Part shown: piece after piece, positions 17,093 through 27,502 of the stretch | How the letters are laid out: every line of letters begins with the position of its first letter | Numbering within the stretch: position 1 is the first letter of the stretch | NCBI RefSeq assembly: GCF_022869785.1 | Contig: NZ_CP094997.1 | Coordinates: 1 to 64,000 of the forward strand | Direction of reading: 5' to 3' | DNA: 64,000 bases | Source of the DNA: Dyadobacter chenwenxiniae | GTDB taxonomy: Bacteria; Bacteroidota; Bacteroidia; Cytophagales; Spirosomataceae | The notes under the pieces: model-generated | Seen by the model: only the letters and a program-made list of their open reading frames with translations | What the model was told of the DNA's origin: nothing | Databases searched by the model: none | Made by a program: the position numbers and the translations under genes

Positions 17093-19255
17093 TTGGAAAA
17101 GATACAAACATCACGCCGCGATTTCCTGAAAGCTTCGGGGATCACCACCTTCGGGCTTGCGTTGGGCATTTCGGGTTTTACCAGGGAGGCATCCTTGAAA
17201 AAGATCACGCCCGCCGTGCTACGCCTGGAGATCAACCCATTTATCATCATTGACACCAACGGCAATATTACGCTTGTCAACCCGAGGCCGGATATGGGCC
17301 AGGGTTCCACGCAGGCCGTGCCCTCGCTTCTGGCAGAAGAGCTGGAAGTAAGCCTGGAAAAAGTGCTGATCATTCAAAGTGACGGCATGGGCAAATACGG
17401 AAGCCAGACTTCGGGAGGCAGCAGTTCCGTTCGTGAGCTGTGGTTCCCGATCCGTAAAGCCGGGGCCGCCGCCAGGGAAATGCTCACGGCTACGGCCGCC
17501 AAACGCTGGAATGTACCGATTTCGGAATGTCATGCCGAAGATGCCAAAATCGTGCATAAGGCCAGTGGAAAAAGCCTGACGTATGGCGAGCTGGCCGATG
17601 AGGCTTCCAAACTCGAAATTCCAAAAGATCCCAGGCTCAAAGAAGCAAAGGATTTTAAGATAATCGGTAAATACAATAAAAGGCTCGATGTGCCCGAGCG
17701 TGTAAACGGCAAGGCGGTTTATGGGATTGATGTGGAGGTGCCGCAAATGGTGTACGCCAGCATACTGCATTCGCCTATGATCCACGGAAAGGTAGCTTCC
17801 ATTGATGATACCGAAGCTAAAAAGATCAAAGGTGTTTTACAGGTTATTAAAACCGAAAGGACGATGCCGCACAGAACTTCGGAGGCTGTCGCTGTGGTAG
17901 CGACCAATTACTGGGCGGCTCTGAAAGGCAAAAAAGCATTGGTGGTCAAATGGGACAATGGTGAGCTTGAGAAAACACTCAGCACGGATGCTTATTATGC
18001 TAAAACCTACGATGCGGCAAAGAAAGAAGGGATTAATGCAGAAGAGAAAGGGGATTTTCCGGCAAAATTTGCTGCCGCCAAGGAAAAGATCGAGTCTAAT
18101 TACGAAACGCCGTTTTTAGCTCATGCGCCCATAGAGCCTGAAAACGCGGTTGCCCATGTAAAGGAGGACGGAACTGTGGAGATCTGGGCGCCTGTGCAGG
18201 GGCCGGACTGGGCGTTGCGCGATGTGTGCAGTTATATGAAAGTAAAACCCGAGCAGGTCAAAATCAATGTTACTTTGCTGGGAGGCGCTTTTGGCCGCAA
18301 GGCTTATCATGACTTCGTTTTGGAGGCCTGCCACCTTTCAAAAGTCGTAAAAAAGCCTGTGAAAGTGATCTGGACGCGGGAGGACGACATTGCGCAGGGA
18401 CCATACCGCCCGGGGATGCTCAGTCACATGCAGGGGTTTGTGGAAAATGGTAAGATCACAGGCTTTCATCACCACGCCATTGGTGAATCCATTGCTGGTC
18501 AGGTTTTTGGTCAATTGAAAGATACGGAGGCAGACCCATGGTTAAGCGGTGAACTAGCGACTGAAAACAATAAATACCGATTCGACGGTGCCTCAAAAGT
18601 AAGCTGGACCCATGTTAAGACAGATATTCCGGTGGTTTGGTGGCGGTCGGTTTATGCGTCGAACTTCGGATGGGGACAGGAATGCTTCGTAGATGAGCTC
18701 GCGCATCTGGCCAAAAAAGATCCATTGAAAGCCAGAATGGAAATACTCACGGATGACCGTTTTAAAAAAGTGCTTCAAACGCTGGCCGAAAAAGCTAACT
18801 GGGATGAGAAACTTCCGGAAGGCTCGGGTAAGGGCCTTGCTATTTTTAGCTCATTTAACAGCATTTCGGCATGTTGCATTACCGTGTCCAGAAAAGATCA
18901 GGGCGTAAAAATCGATAAGGTAGTCTCCGTCATCGACTGCGGCCACTATGTAAACCCAGATAATGTTAAAGCCCAGACCGAAGGAAACATAGTCATGGGA
19001 CTGACCGCAGCGATTAAAGACGGCATCACATTTACCAATGGTGTCAGCGATCAAAGCAATTTTCACCAATACAACATTATGCGCCTGAATGAAACGCCGG
19101 CGATGGAAATCCATATCATTGACAGCGGTGCTGCGCCCGGCGGAGTAGGAGAGCCCGGTTTGCCGCCGATTGCTCCGGCGCTGGGCAATGCCGTCTTTGC
19201 TGCCACCGGCAAGCGCCTTCGCAAGCTTCCTTTTGATATAGCTAATCTGGGTTAA
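17093..19255 (+). CDS. Molybdopterin-binding large subunit of molybdenum hydroxylase (IorB-type)
   Basis: At 720 residues, this is the catalytic partner of the upstream [2Fe-2S] subunit. The N-terminus has a twin-arginine signal (TSRRDFLKASG, residues 6-16), so the folded holoenzyme is probably exported to the periplasm. Molybdopterin-binding landmarks include PRPDMGQGSTQAVPSLLAEE, GGAFGRKAYHDF, PVVWWRSVYASNFGWGQECF and the C-terminal GAAPGGVGEPGLPP with the presumed catalytic Glu in GVGEPG. The start is TTG, which best places the Tat motif. Substrates of relatives are aromatic heterocycles or aldehydes; the one here is unknown. Confidence 0.93.
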   Translation: MEKIQTSRRDFLKASGITTFGLALGISGFTREASLKKITPAVLRLEINPFIIIDTNGNITLVNPRPDMGQGSTQAVPSLLAEELEVSLEKVLIIQSDGMGKYGSQTSGGSSSVRELWFPIRKAGAAAREMLTATAAKRWNVPISECHAEDAKIVHKASGKSLTYGELADEASKLEIPKDPRLKEAKDFKIIGKYNKRLDVPERVNGKAVYGIDVEVPQMVYASILHSPMIHGKVASIDDTEAKKIKGVLQVIKTERTMPHRTSEAVAVVATNYWAALKGKKALVVKWDNGELEKTLSTDAYYAKTYDAAKKEGINAEEKGDFPAKFAAAKEKIESNYETPFLAHAPIEPENAVAHVKEDGTVEIWAPVQGPDWALRDVCSYMKVKPEQVKINVTLLGGAFGRKAYHDFVLEACHLSKVVKKPVKVIWTREDDIAQGPYRPGMLSHMQGFVENGKITGFHHHAIGESIAGQVFGQLKDTEADPWLSGELATENNKYRFDGASKVSWTHVKTDIPVVWWRSVYASNFGWGQECFVDELAHLAKKDPLKARMEILTDDRFKKVLQTLAEKANWDEKLPEGSGKGLAIFSSFNSISACCITVSRKDQGVKIDKVVSVIDCGHYVNPDNVKAQTEGNIVMGLTAAIKDGITFTNGVSDQSNFHQYNIMRLNETPAMEIHIIDSGAAPGGVGEPGLPPIAPALGNAVFAATGKRLRKLPFDIANLG

Positions 19256-19282
19256 TACGTCTTTTTGAATGGATTAGTACAA

Positions 19283-19317
19283 AAAAATGGCTTCCCCGTG
19301 ACAGGGAAGCCATTTTT
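19283..19317. terminator. Bidirectional terminator after the hydroxylase operon
   Basis: A perfect 14-bp stem (AAAAATGGCTTCCC with GGGAAGCCATTTTT) encloses a 7-base loop, with A and T runs on both sides. It separates the convergent molybdenum hydroxylase and haloperoxidase operons. Confidence 0.9.
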
Positions 19318-19333
19318 CTTATTGTTCAAATCA

Positions 19334-20887
19334 TTATTTAGCACCGTCAGACTTCGCTCTTGCTACTGCAAACGCGCCGATCTTGTGGCCGGATTCCAAA
19401 CCAGCTTCACAGTCGAAACGGTAATGGATCAGTCCGTAGATCCTTGATACAGAAGCTTCCTGTGCCATATCGTCGATCTTCTCTTTTTCGTCAGGAAAGA
19501 TATAAGCCAGCAGTTCAGCCGCCGCCCCTGAGAAGGTAGAATGTCCCGATGTGTATGAAGGGAAGTTAGGTAAACCCACAGACGTTTTGATTTTCCTGTT
19601 CATTTGGTTGGGGCGCGGGTAATAGTAATAGTATTTGGCGTCCCAGCAGCAGATGCCGGCATCCTGTAATGTGGTGCCCAAAAGCGCCAGCGTTCTGGCT
19701 GTCCTCACTTCGCTGAAAGCATTTTTGTGACAAAGGTCAGCAGCCCTTCTGTGCCAGTGGCCCGGAGCCGTGTAACTGCCCACACCATCCGACCAGAAGC
19801 TGGCAATGCGCGCCTGATCGCGGGTTTGTTTTTTGGCAATAGCTAAAAGCTCATCGATGTTTTGCTGATATTCAGCGCTTCCGATTGCCGGCGGTGGGCC
19901 CGGGCGCATTGTTTTTACAGCTGCCTTATCAAAATTCCAGGGCGTAACCAGTCCATAAGTTGGCAGCATAGGCGGGCGGGCAGGCGACTCCTGGCTTACC
20001 CATGGTTCCGAGGTGCCGATTGTTTTTGCGTTCGCGATCATTTCAGCGGTGGCAGCCTGGTTATTGGCCGTTCCCATGCCATCTGTCTTGGCCCGTGCCA
20101 TTACTTTTGCACCCACTGCTTTACCGAGTTCTGCGCCGGCCGTAATATCACTTTCCACATTCATTCCAGCCCATAAACGGCTATTTTTGTGCTCTGTGAG
20201 TTTCTGCTCCAAGAAAGGCACTTCGCCGGGAAACATGGCTTTCAATACCAAAAACGAAGCTTCGGCCACCACTGCATCCTCAGAAGGATAGGAAGGGAGG
20301 TCGGTTACCGGCAGGATCGTTTGAATGGATTGATCTGTCTTTGAAGGTGCTTTGCGGTTGAATTTGAACTTATAATTCCATGCACTTACTAATGCATCAT
20401 ACTGGGCCACGCTCAGATATGCCAGCGCGCGCGCCGTGTAAGGTGGGTTTGCAAAAGGGAATTTAGGATCAGCTAATGGATTTGCAGCATCAGGAAGGGG
20501 ATATTTCCCGTCCTGGTTCGATGCGGGAGGCGTGTTATACCGGGCTGCAAGCTCACGACCGATCTCGTTCCAGCGGAAAGCCGCTCCTGCTCCCCAATAA
20601 TTTACGATTTCCCTTTGCTGAGGCGTGATTTTGGAGGTCGCCTCTTTTAGCTTTACAATTTCTGCAGCGTATTCGGCCGAGGTTGCTGCTTTTGGCTCAG
20701 CGACTGTTATTTCGCCCGATGAAGCAAGCACGTAAGTTTTCCAGTTGCCTGCGTCGGCATCCATGCTGGAGGGATTGTTAACAGAGGCTGTTGGCTCGTC
20801 GATCGTTTTGGTGCAGGAAGAGATCCCTAATGTGAGAAGCAGTCCGCACGCAATCAGTAGATTGCTTTTTGATATATATTTTTTCAT
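19334..20887 (-). CDS. PAP2-superfamily lipoprotein, vanadium-dependent haloperoxidase-like
   Basis: A 517-residue exported lipoprotein: signal ending at the lipobox LGISSC (Cys about 25). The C-terminal half carries the three PAP2/vanadate-binding motifs in order: KYYYYYPRPNQ, PSYTSGHSTFSGAAAE and SRIYGLIHYRFDCEAGLESGHKIG. These supply the Lys/Arg, His-Gly-Ser and Arg/His residues that bind phosphate or vanadate. Relatives are called vanadium-dependent haloperoxidases or acid phosphatases, and sequence alone does not separate the two. It follows the outer-membrane protein gene by two bases, so they form an operon. Confidence 0.88.
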   Translation of the reverse strand: MKKYISKSNLLIACGLLLTLGISSCTKTIDEPTASVNNPSSMDADAGNWKTYVLASSGEITVAEPKAATSAEYAAEIVKLKEATSKITPQQREIVNYWGAGAAFRWNEIGRELAARYNTPPASNQDGKYPLPDAANPLADPKFPFANPPYTARALAYLSVAQYDALVSAWNYKFKFNRKAPSKTDQSIQTILPVTDLPSYPSEDAVVAEASFLVLKAMFPGEVPFLEQKLTEHKNSRLWAGMNVESDITAGAELGKAVGAKVMARAKTDGMGTANNQAATAEMIANAKTIGTSEPWVSQESPARPPMLPTYGLVTPWNFDKAAVKTMRPGPPPAIGSAEYQQNIDELLAIAKKQTRDQARIASFWSDGVGSYTAPGHWHRRAADLCHKNAFSEVRTARTLALLGTTLQDAGICCWDAKYYYYYPRPNQMNRKIKTSVGLPNFPSYTSGHSTFSGAAAELLAYIFPDEKEKIDDMAQEASVSRIYGLIHYRFDCEAGLESGHKIGAFAVARAKSDGAK

Positions 20888-20889
20888 TG

Positions 20890-21834
20890 TTATTGATGCA
20901 TGTTTGGGTTTTTGTCAGCCTTAATATACCGGAACTGGTAGAGCACGCCAACTGAAAAAGATGTACTCTGACCAACATTGGTCCCGTCTAACACGTATGC
21001 CGCCCGGGCATTAACGCCGATATTTTTTGGCTGGAATTTGGCATACACACCGCCCACAGTGCTTTTCATGTTATTGGTAGGAAAAGGCATATCATTGCGG
21101 CGAATGTTGTCGCCGCCATCACAAGCGCCATACTCGGCAAAAACTTCTGCTTGGATCCCCTTTTTTAAATAGCCCAGCCTCGCAGATGCATCATAAGCAT
21201 TTGGAACGCTGACTTTATTGGTGTTGTGAAGCTTACCGTCGGCAAGATAAGAATCGCGATCGATCTTAATGTTGCTTCGGAAAATGTAGCTTGCAGAAGC
21301 AGTCATATAAAGGCCTGTTTGCGGATGACGATAATTGGCAAGCAGTCTGGCGGTTGCCGTTCTGCATTGTATGCCAATGGACATGGGCAAAAAATCGGGA
21401 ATGTAATCGCCCATGGGAATCGATGCGCCACCAATGGCGTGCAGAGAGAAGCCCGATTTATTGATAAAGCGATATTTAAGCCAAAGCGAAGCGTCCTGAA
21501 ATCCCTTTTGCCATTTCAGGTTACCTGCGCTCGCTTGTGTCCAGACGTAAGGAACGCCCACAATGACATTCAGGTTTCTGGTCACGCCTACCGCCAGCAT
21601 GGCCATAGCGCTTTGGGTTGTGTGCGTGCCAATGTTGAGATTTTCACGTTTGAGACTATTTTCCCAATATTTGTCCCAGGAGCTATGCCCGTATGAAAGG
21701 GCAAGACATGCTGTGTTTTTCGACATATAAATAGCGTCGTTGGGCATTTGTGCAAAAACGCTTGCTGTCGCGCACAGCACAATCATTGGAAGCAAAATGA
21801 TTGTTTGCTTTATTTTTCGTAAAGAATATTGCAT
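20890..21834 (-). CDS. Predicted outer-membrane beta-barrel (transporter-like) protein
   Basis: The 314-residue protein has a signal peptide (about 10-28, cleavage after VFAQ) and a mature part made of alternating amphipathic strands with GG and aromatic turns, ending in FSVGVLYQFRYIKAD. The layout resembles the transporter/MetA-pathway-phenol-degradation-like barrels: GVTRNLNVIVGVPYVWTQ and a DASLWLKYRF strand. It is two bases upstream of the PAP2 lipoprotein, so the pair probably works together at the outer membrane, for example as barrel and surface or periplasmic enzyme. Specific function is unknown. Confidence 0.7.
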   Translation of the reverse strand: MQYSLRKIKQTIILLPMIVLCATASVFAQMPNDAIYMSKNTACLALSYGHSSWDKYWENSLKRENLNIGTHTTQSAMAMLAVGVTRNLNVIVGVPYVWTQASAGNLKWQKGFQDASLWLKYRFINKSGFSLHAIGGASIPMGDYIPDFLPMSIGIQCRTATARLLANYRHPQTGLYMTASASYIFRSNIKIDRDSYLADGKLHNTNKVSVPNAYDASARLGYLKKGIQAEVFAEYGACDGGDNIRRNDMPFPTNNMKSTVGGVYAKFQPKNIGVNARAAYVLDGTNVGQSTSFSVGVLYQFRYIKADKNPNMHQ

Positions 21835-21948
21835 TGTTTTACTGAGGGATGATGCCGCGCGTTGGCAATATCCAGAGGGATACTGCGCTTTGCAGGCAAT
21901 TTTTTGTAATGAAATAAAAGACAGGCTTGCGGCCGGTAGCCGAGCGAT

Positions 21949-22506
21949 TCAGCTGAGCTCGGGAGGCGGGCTTGTTAGCTGAATGAAGATGGCCGAATAG
22001 ATATCCTTGGAGCATCTGCCTGTTAGCATAGGCAATGGGTCAGTCAATGAGATGGGTGGAAAGCTTATTGTATTGACATTGGAAACATAATTTTTTAGCA
22101 GGTTATCCATCAATTTAAGGGCCTTGCCGAAGGGATCCTGCGGAAGTTTCGCGCCGGGATCACTGATGATCTGCATGGCATTGGCCAAGGCAAAAAATTC
22201 ATCCCTGGCGGCCTGATTGGATTTGAGCGTCACATAAAGTGTATCGTTTTGGTGCAGGACCTCGGTAGGGTTATAAAACTGGTCGTTTTCACGAATCAGT
22301 CCCTGCGGAGCCTGTGTGATATGCAACTCGCCCGAGTAAGGCAGGGATGGCAAATGCATTTTAACCACCTTATACTGATCGTCAGGCGAAGAAACCGACG
22401 ATTGCTGATGATGGTTATCAAAGAAAAGTACAGCGAAAGTCAGCCCAAACGTGTTGTAGAGCAAAAGAACCAACAATCCTATCGGTAACAGTCTTTTCAA
22501 TTTCAA
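21949..22506 (-). CDS. Hypothetical exported protein
   Basis: I do not recognise this 185-residue protein. It has an N-terminal hydrophobic segment (about 5-28), then a histidine-rich FFDNHHQQ stretch, a beta-rich middle and a proline-rich tail ending TSPPPELS. It is probably exported or anchored. It sits 114 bases upstream of the barrel/PAP2 pair on the same strand and may be the first gene of that operon, but the gap leaves room for a separate promoter. Confidence 0.6.
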   Translation of the reverse strand: MKLKRLLPIGLLVLLLYNTFGLTFAVLFFDNHHQQSSVSSPDDQYKVVKMHLPSLPYSGELHITQAPQGLIRENDQFYNPTEVLHQNDTLYVTLKSNQAARDEFFALANAMQIISDPGAKLPQDPFGKALKLMDNLLKNYVSNVNTISFPPISLTDPLPMLTGRCSKDIYSAIFIQLTSPPPELS

Positions 22507-22642
22507 GAGGATTTATATCCAAATGTAATCAAGATTAGTCCAATTCTGCAAACGTTCTCTAAAATACTGCCTGGTAATGCCCTCTTAGAAGACATGCTGG
22601 GGATTTTGTTTAAATTACCACACAAAATAAAAATGTTTTCCA

Positions 22643-23149
22643 ATGATGAAACATGCTCGTTTTCTCTCCAATGTAGTGACTAAAAGTTTAATGGCTTTGT
22701 TTCTTGGATCTGCGGCTATGATCCAGAGCGAAGGGTTTTCTGAAAGCGATTTTGAAAAGCTCAGCGCCATCGTGGGTTCATGGAAAATGCAGCGTGCAGC
22801 AGGTCATATGTATGAAACCTGGCGCAGGGTCTCACCCAATGCATTTGCAGGGGTCAGCTACAAAATTCAAAATGGTGATACCATTAAGCTCGAAACAGTC
22901 CGGTTGTATTTAAGTAACCGAAGGATTATATACGCACCAGTTGCTTTCGGACAAAATGATGAAAAGGAAGTACTCTTCAATTTGAAATCAATTCAAGGGG
23001 AAAAGTTTATTTTTGAGAATCCCAAGCACGATTTTCCCCAGCGCATCGGCTATGCTTTTCATTCGGCAGACTCGCTTCATGCCTACATTGAAGGAACCAT
23101 CGATTCAAAACCCAGACATATAGATTATAAATATTCAAAACTCAAATAA
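22643..23149 (+). CDS. DUF6265 family exported protein
   Basis: A 168-residue protein with a signal peptide (about 12-28) and a lipocalin-like beta fold of the DUF6265 type: SAIVGSWKMQ at the domain start, MYETWRRVSPNAFAGVSY in the middle and the diagnostic FENPKHDFPQRIGYAF near the end. Function is unknown. It ends 13 bases before the DinB gene on the same strand, so co-expression is likely. Confidence 0.8.
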   Translation: MMKHARFLSNVVTKSLMALFLGSAAMIQSEGFSESDFEKLSAIVGSWKMQRAAGHMYETWRRVSPNAFAGVSYKIQNGDTIKLETVRLYLSNRRIIYAPVAFGQNDEKEVLFNLKSIQGEKFIFENPKHDFPQRIGYAFHSADSLHAYIEGTIDSKPRHIDYKYSKLK

Positions 23150-23162
23150 GCGCTTGCCCTTT

Positions 23163-23681
23163 ATGAACAAATCTGCGATCAACCCCATGCCCCAGTTTTT
23201 CGACCGTTACATTAACCTGGTCGAGGATATTGACATTTTTGAAGCATTCGACCAACACGCGCCAGACAATATTTACGCTGAGACCACCAAACTAACTGAG
23301 CTTGGGGACCGCGCCTACGCCCAGGGAAAGTGGACCGTCAAGGACATCTTACAGCACGTCATCGACAATGAGCGCATTATGGCCTACCGCGCCATGCGTT
23401 TTTCCAGAAACGACAAAACCATACTGCCAGGCTATGATGAGGAGATTTTGGCCGCCAACACCATGGCCAGTCAGCGCAGCATCCAGGATCTGTTGCAGGA
23501 GTTCAACCAGGTTAGGCAAAGCACAATATCGCTCTTTAAAAGCATGAGCGGCGAAATGATGCTGCGCTCAGGTTTTGCTTACAAATCAGACATATCGGCC
23601 CTGGCTTTGGGATTTGTCATCATCGGGCATCCGGTTCATCATATGCGGGTGATCCGGGAGCGTTATTTTCCGCTGCTTTAA
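23163..23681 (+). CDS. DinB family protein
   Basis: The DinB/YfiT-like fold is a four-helix bundle with a triad of metal-binding histidines, used by bacillithiol or mycothiol transferases and by uncharacterised stress proteins. Candidate ligands here are the His in DILQHVIDNERIMAYRA and those in HPVHHMRVIRERYFPLL. ATG at 23163 is preferred; a TTG three codons upstream is also possible. The product is about 172 residues. It lies between DUF6265 (13 bases upstream) and the convergent DUF255 gene, whose stop is only three bases away. Substrate unknown. Confidence 0.85.
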   Translation: MNKSAINPMPQFFDRYINLVEDIDIFEAFDQHAPDNIYAETTKLTELGDRAYAQGKWTVKDILQHVIDNERIMAYRAMRFSRNDKTILPGYDEEILAANTMASQRSIQDLLQEFNQVRQSTISLFKSMSGEMMLRSGFAYKSDISALALGFVIIGHPVHHMRVIRERYFPLL

Positions 23682-23684
23682 GCC

Positions 23685-25700
23685 TTAAAGCCCCGCCAGC
23701 TGATCCAGCGCATGCTCCACCTGCGTCACTGGCAGCTGGCATGTCTTATCATAACAAACGTAAATAGCCGTTTTGCCATTGACCTCGGTCCGGTTTTCGA
23801 GCAGGGGAAGATTTGAGCGGCTTGTGGTTCCCATGACAAGCTTGTTGGGCACAAAGAAGCGGTCAAAATCCTTTCGCATTTGATCTGCCTCGGGTCCCAC
23901 AATGATGATTTCAGCCGTTGGAGACGCTCTCATGCAGTATAATGCGGCCCAGTTGGTGACCCACTGCACGTCTGAGAGCAGGACCTTGGTCATTTTTGAA
24001 AGCATGTTATCCGATATTTTGGCGTATTGATCTTCATCGAGCATCATGCCCAGCAAGTAAAGGTTGTGGGCCATCATCGAGTTTGAAGAAGGGATTACAT
24101 TATCGAAAAGCTCTTTTTTGCGGGCAATGAGCCTTTCCCCGTACATGTCGGTAAAATAAAAGAATCCTTCTTTTTCATCATAGAAATGATGGATAGTGTA
24201 ATCGGCCAGTTCTTGGGCCAGCCTGATCCACTGCTCATCAAAAGTAATCTGGTAAAGGGCCAGGTAAGCCTCTATGATTGCCGCGTAATCTTCCAGAAAA
24301 CCCGTGACAGTTGCATGCCCGTTTTTATAGCTGTGCATGAGCTTGCCAGCCTCAAACATGTTGTCGCGAATAAAGACGCCTGCCGAAACAGCCAGCTCCC
24401 GAATGTATTCTTCGCCCAGGGCCCGGTAGGAATCGGCTAGTGCTTTGATCAGCAGCCCGTTCCAGGATGTAAGGATTTTATCATCGAGCCCTGGCCGGAT
24501 GCGTTCTGCGCGCTTTTCGGCTAACTTTTTAAGGGCTCCCGCGTATCTTGTTTCAAGACCGGCCATATCAAGCTTCAAGGCGCTGGCCGTTTGCAGCAGC
24601 GTGCCAGTCAAATGCAAATGATTATGGCCGTCTTCCCAGTTACCTTGCTGGGAAATGTTATACAGTTTGGCAAACCATTCGAAATCTGCGCCCAGGACTT
24701 CTTCCAGTTCGGCTTTCGTCCAGATGTAAAATTTGCCTTCCACGCCCTGGCTATCTGCATCTAGCGCGGAATAAAAACCGCCCTGCTCGCTACGCATTTC
24801 ATTTTGCAGCCATTGAATGGTGTTTAAAAGGCGATCGGCATACAGCGGATTTTTCGTTAATGAGTAGGCTTCGGCGTAGATGCTGAGCAGCTGCGCATTA
24901 TCATAAAGCATTTTTTCGAAATGCGGTATAAACCACTCGTCATCAACAGAGTACCTTGCCCAGCCGCCGCCCACGTGATCATAGATGCCGCCCAAAGCAA
25001 TGCGGTCCAGGGACAGTTGCAGATGGGAAAGCGCCTCGGGGTTTTGACTTATATCAAAATAACGCAGCAAAAATTTGTAGATCGAAGGCATTGGAAACTT
25101 GGGGGCGCGGTTCATTCCTCCTTTTTCCCCGTCAAAATTACGCTGCAACTGTTCAAACATGGCGTCCAGTTCAGATGCAGCGTAGTGTCCGCTTCCCATG
25201 GTAAGACCATATTTTTCCGTGTCCGAAACCAGCATATTCTGTACAAATCCTTCGGCGGATCCTGCCAGCTCATCGTAATGTTTTTGAAAAGCATTATCAA
25301 TGCTCTTTAAAAGCTGCACCCAGTTTTGCGGCGGCAGATAGGTAACCCCGTAAAAAGGCCGGCTGTCGGGAAGCAGAAATACATTCAGCGGCCATCCGCC
25401 CCGCACGCCCATGGCCTGCACGGCATCCATATAGACAGCATCCACGTCGGGGCGCTCCTCGCGGTCGACCTTGATGCACACAAAATGTGCATTCATCACC
25501 TGGGCAATGTCCTCTTTTTCAAAACATTCGTGCTCCATGACATGGCACCAGTGACAAGCCGAGTAGCCAATGCTGACCAGAATAGGCTTATTTTCCGTTT
25601 TTGCTTTTTGAAGGGCCTCCTGTCCCCAGGGATACCAGTCAACGGGGTTGTGGGCATGTTGAAGTAAATAAGGGCTGGTTTGCTGGCTCAGGCGGTTCAT
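23685..25700 (-). CDS. Thioredoxin-fold DUF255 protein (YyaL/SSP411-like)
   Basis: A 671-residue protein in two parts: an N-terminal DUF255 thioredoxin-like domain with the CHWCH motif at 49-53 in [17 protein letters not shown], and a large alpha/alpha-toroid (six-hairpin, glycosidase-like) domain with [17 protein letters not shown] and [19 protein letters not shown]. This is the conserved N-terminus-to-toroid layout of YyaL and mammalian SPATA20. The function is not settled. It begins 11 bases after the T9SS protein gene, so the two may share a transcript. Confidence 0.92.
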   Translation of the reverse strand: MNRLSQQTSPYLLQHAHNPVDWYPWGQEALQKAKTENKPILVSIGYSACHWCHVMEHECFEKEDIAQVMNAHFVCIKVDREERPDVDAVYMDAVQAMGVRGGWPLNVFLLPDSRPFYGVTYLPPQNWVQLLKSIDNAFQKHYDELAGSAEGFVQNMLVSDTEKYGLTMGSGHYAASELDAMFEQLQRNFDGEKGGMNRAPKFPMPSIYKFLLRYFDISQNPEALSHLQLSLDRIALGGIYDHVGGGWARYSVDDEWFIPHFEKMLYDNAQLLSIYAEAYSLTKNPLYADRLLNTIQWLQNEMRSEQGGFYSALDADSQGVEGKFYIWTKAELEEVLGADFEWFAKLYNISQQGNWEDGHNHLHLTGTLLQTASALKLDMAGLETRYAGALKKLAEKRAERIRPGLDDKILTSWNGLLIKALADSYRALGEEYIRELAVSAGVFIRDNMFEAGKLMHSYKNGHATVTGFLEDYAAIIEAYLALYQITFDEQWIRLAQELADYTIHHFYDEKEGFFYFTDMYGERLIARKKELFDNVIPSSNSMMAHNLYLLGMMLDEDQYAKISDNMLSKMTKVLLSDVQWVTNWAALYCMRASPTAEIIIVGPEADQMRKDFDRFFVPNKLVMGTTSRSNLPLLENRTEVNGKTAIYVCYDKTCQLPVTQVEHALDQLAGL

Positions 25701-25711
25701 AGTTACAGATG

Positions 25712-27343
25712 CTATTGATGAATGACCACTTTTTTGGTAATGGTCCTGTTTTGGGTTTTAAAGCGCGCAAAATATGTGCCAGCAGCTAAACGGGGCAGAT
25801 CAATCCGCTCGCGCGTCTGACCGGCGATGGCTTTGAGCTGTTTTTCCAATACAAGCTGTCCCTTTGTATTTAAAAGTGAAAAAGCCACATCCGTAACGCC
25901 GTTGACACCATTTAAGACCACATTCATCTCAAAAGCAACGGGGTTGGCATAAACATAGGCATCGGAAAGGTGCGGCTCAGTTGCGTTAACCGTATCGTTG
26001 AGGTCAAACTTGCAAAGAAAAACTTCCTTACCTTTCAGCTTGATGCTTCTGGACCACTTCTGATGCGAGACAAGGATCTGCGTTTCATCATTATCTGCCG
26101 CATAGGGGTTTTGCGCAGCGATCAGAATGTTGTTTCCTTTCACAACGCCGCGCCAGATCGGGCTTTGCTGCTCCATCAGATCGCGGGCAGATTGGGCAAT
26201 GACCAGCTCGTAATTTCCCTCAAACATATCCTTGAAGGCCGAAAGCCGGTAAAGTCCGTAAATAAAACGCTCATAAGGCGCATAGTTTTCCTGCCGGTTG
26301 CCCGGAAAACCCGGATTTTCCCAAAGCCAGAGTCCTTTCGCGCCGGAAAAAAAAGGAAAAATAGCTGTTGCTTCGGCCACAAATCCAGCGATCAGCGGCG
26401 TGTTGGGATCATAACTATCATGGATGCGCATCCACACAAAAGGGATGATGGGCTTATCACTCCAAGCGCGGTTGGCTTCAATGTTAAAAAGCAGGTAGGA
26501 CAAGTAATCCTTTCCGATCGGATTATCGTAGCCATAATAGTAGTAAGGAGACGGCGTCAGAAATTGCTGGGCGTTATAGAAGCTTCCGCCGATCTTTCCG
26601 GCATTGTCCTGGACCAGGTAGTGCGTGCGGCCCGCGTTGGTAGTCCAGTCCTGCCAGCTGTTTGCGGTAATGTTCAGCCACGTGTTGCGCACAGGAACAT
26701 CGCTGTAACTGCTCAGTGGCGCTGTGACCCCTTTTAATCTTAACCTGTTGGCCGCTTCGGTATACCACCAGCGCATGTCTCTTTTATAGGCTGCCAGAAA
26801 GTCGGCATCCGGTAAGCTGCGGTAATTTTGCGGGATCTTGCTATTGGATTTTAATGCCAGAATATCACGGTCTTCGCGCTGCATGCGCTCAATATCCATG
26901 CAGATTAAATCATAACCCCTTGCGATCTCCGCATAACTGTCCCAAAAGCTTCGGTAAGCGGCTGTATCATTTCCCAAGGGGCTGCGCAATGCATTATCCG
27001 CCCAGGGCTGGTTACCGCTGGATGTGGCAACGCCGTACCAGATCAAAGCCCGGTTGGCGTTGGTCAATGATCCGGGCTCGGACCCCGAGAAGTTGGCAAG
27101 GTGGCTGAAACCGTGTTTGAGGGGCTCAGACTGCGTATCGCCAAAGCGCGTAGCATTGTAGACGATCTTGAATGGCAGGCTGAATTCGGGGAATTTGCCC
27201 CATTCGATCGTATTGTTTACCGTAACCGGGTTTAGTACATAATCTGGCTGGCAATCCTGGGCAAGGGCGTGCATGGATTGAACCATAAGATAAAATAAAG
27301 CGGTGTAAAAAGCTTTCACATATATATTGGTAAGGTGAACCAT
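25712..27343 (-). CDS. T9SS-exported protein with glycoside-hydrolase-like barrel
   Basis: The 543-residue protein has a signal peptide (about 10-28, ALAQ) and a C-terminal type IX secretion sorting domain (about 465-543) with [31 protein letters not shown] and a basic ITKKVVIHQ end. The body (about 35-380) looks like a TIM-barrel: [42 protein letters not shown] and [11 protein letters not shown], aromatic-rich acidic segments typical of glycoside hydrolases. I cannot name a GH family. It should reach the cell surface or medium through T9SS; no T9SS machinery gene is in the window. Confidence 0.8.
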   Translation of the reverse strand: MVHLTNIYVKAFYTALFYLMVQSMHALAQDCQPDYVLNPVTVNNTIEWGKFPEFSLPFKIVYNATRFGDTQSEPLKHGFSHLANFSGSEPGSLTNANRALIWYGVATSSGNQPWADNALRSPLGNDTAAYRSFWDSYAEIARGYDLICMDIERMQREDRDILALKSNSKIPQNYRSLPDADFLAAYKRDMRWWYTEAANRLRLKGVTAPLSSYSDVPVRNTWLNITANSWQDWTTNAGRTHYLVQDNAGKIGGSFYNAQQFLTPSPYYYYGYDNPIGKDYLSYLLFNIEANRAWSDKPIIPFVWMRIHDSYDPNTPLIAGFVAEATAIFPFFSGAKGLWLWENPGFPGNRQENYAPYERFIYGLYRLSAFKDMFEGNYELVIAQSARDLMEQQSPIWRGVVKGNNILIAAQNPYAADNDETQILVSHQKWSRSIKLKGKEVFLCKFDLNDTVNATEPHLSDAYVYANPVAFEMNVVLNGVNGVTDVAFSLLNTKGQLVLEKQLKAIAGQTRERIDLPRLAAGTYFARFKTQNRTITKKVVIHQ

Positions 27344-27366
27344 AAGAATTGACCGGACATTTTCGT

Positions 27367-27374
27367 TACTTTTG
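27367..27374 (+). promoter_or_regulatory. Candidate -7 element for the small lipoprotein gene
   Basis: TACTTTTG matches TAnnTTTG. A TTG at 27349-27351 lies 15 bases before it, slightly closer than usual for a -33 element. It would give a leader of about 120 bases. Confidence 0.4.
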
Positions 27375-27502
27375 CAGTGTCGGTAATTTCATTTTTCCGG
27401 GAAACGATTTCCGCGAAACGCTTTGGGGAAGAACAGACACTTCAATGATATTAATGACAAAGTAAGAAAAGAAATTGCCTGGAACATAAAATATAAACGC
27501 AT

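Noticed and set aside
25970..26737. 255-codon plus-strand frame opposite the T9SS protein
   Set aside because: The minus-strand gene has a signal peptide and sorting domain; the plus frame is basic, low-quality text.
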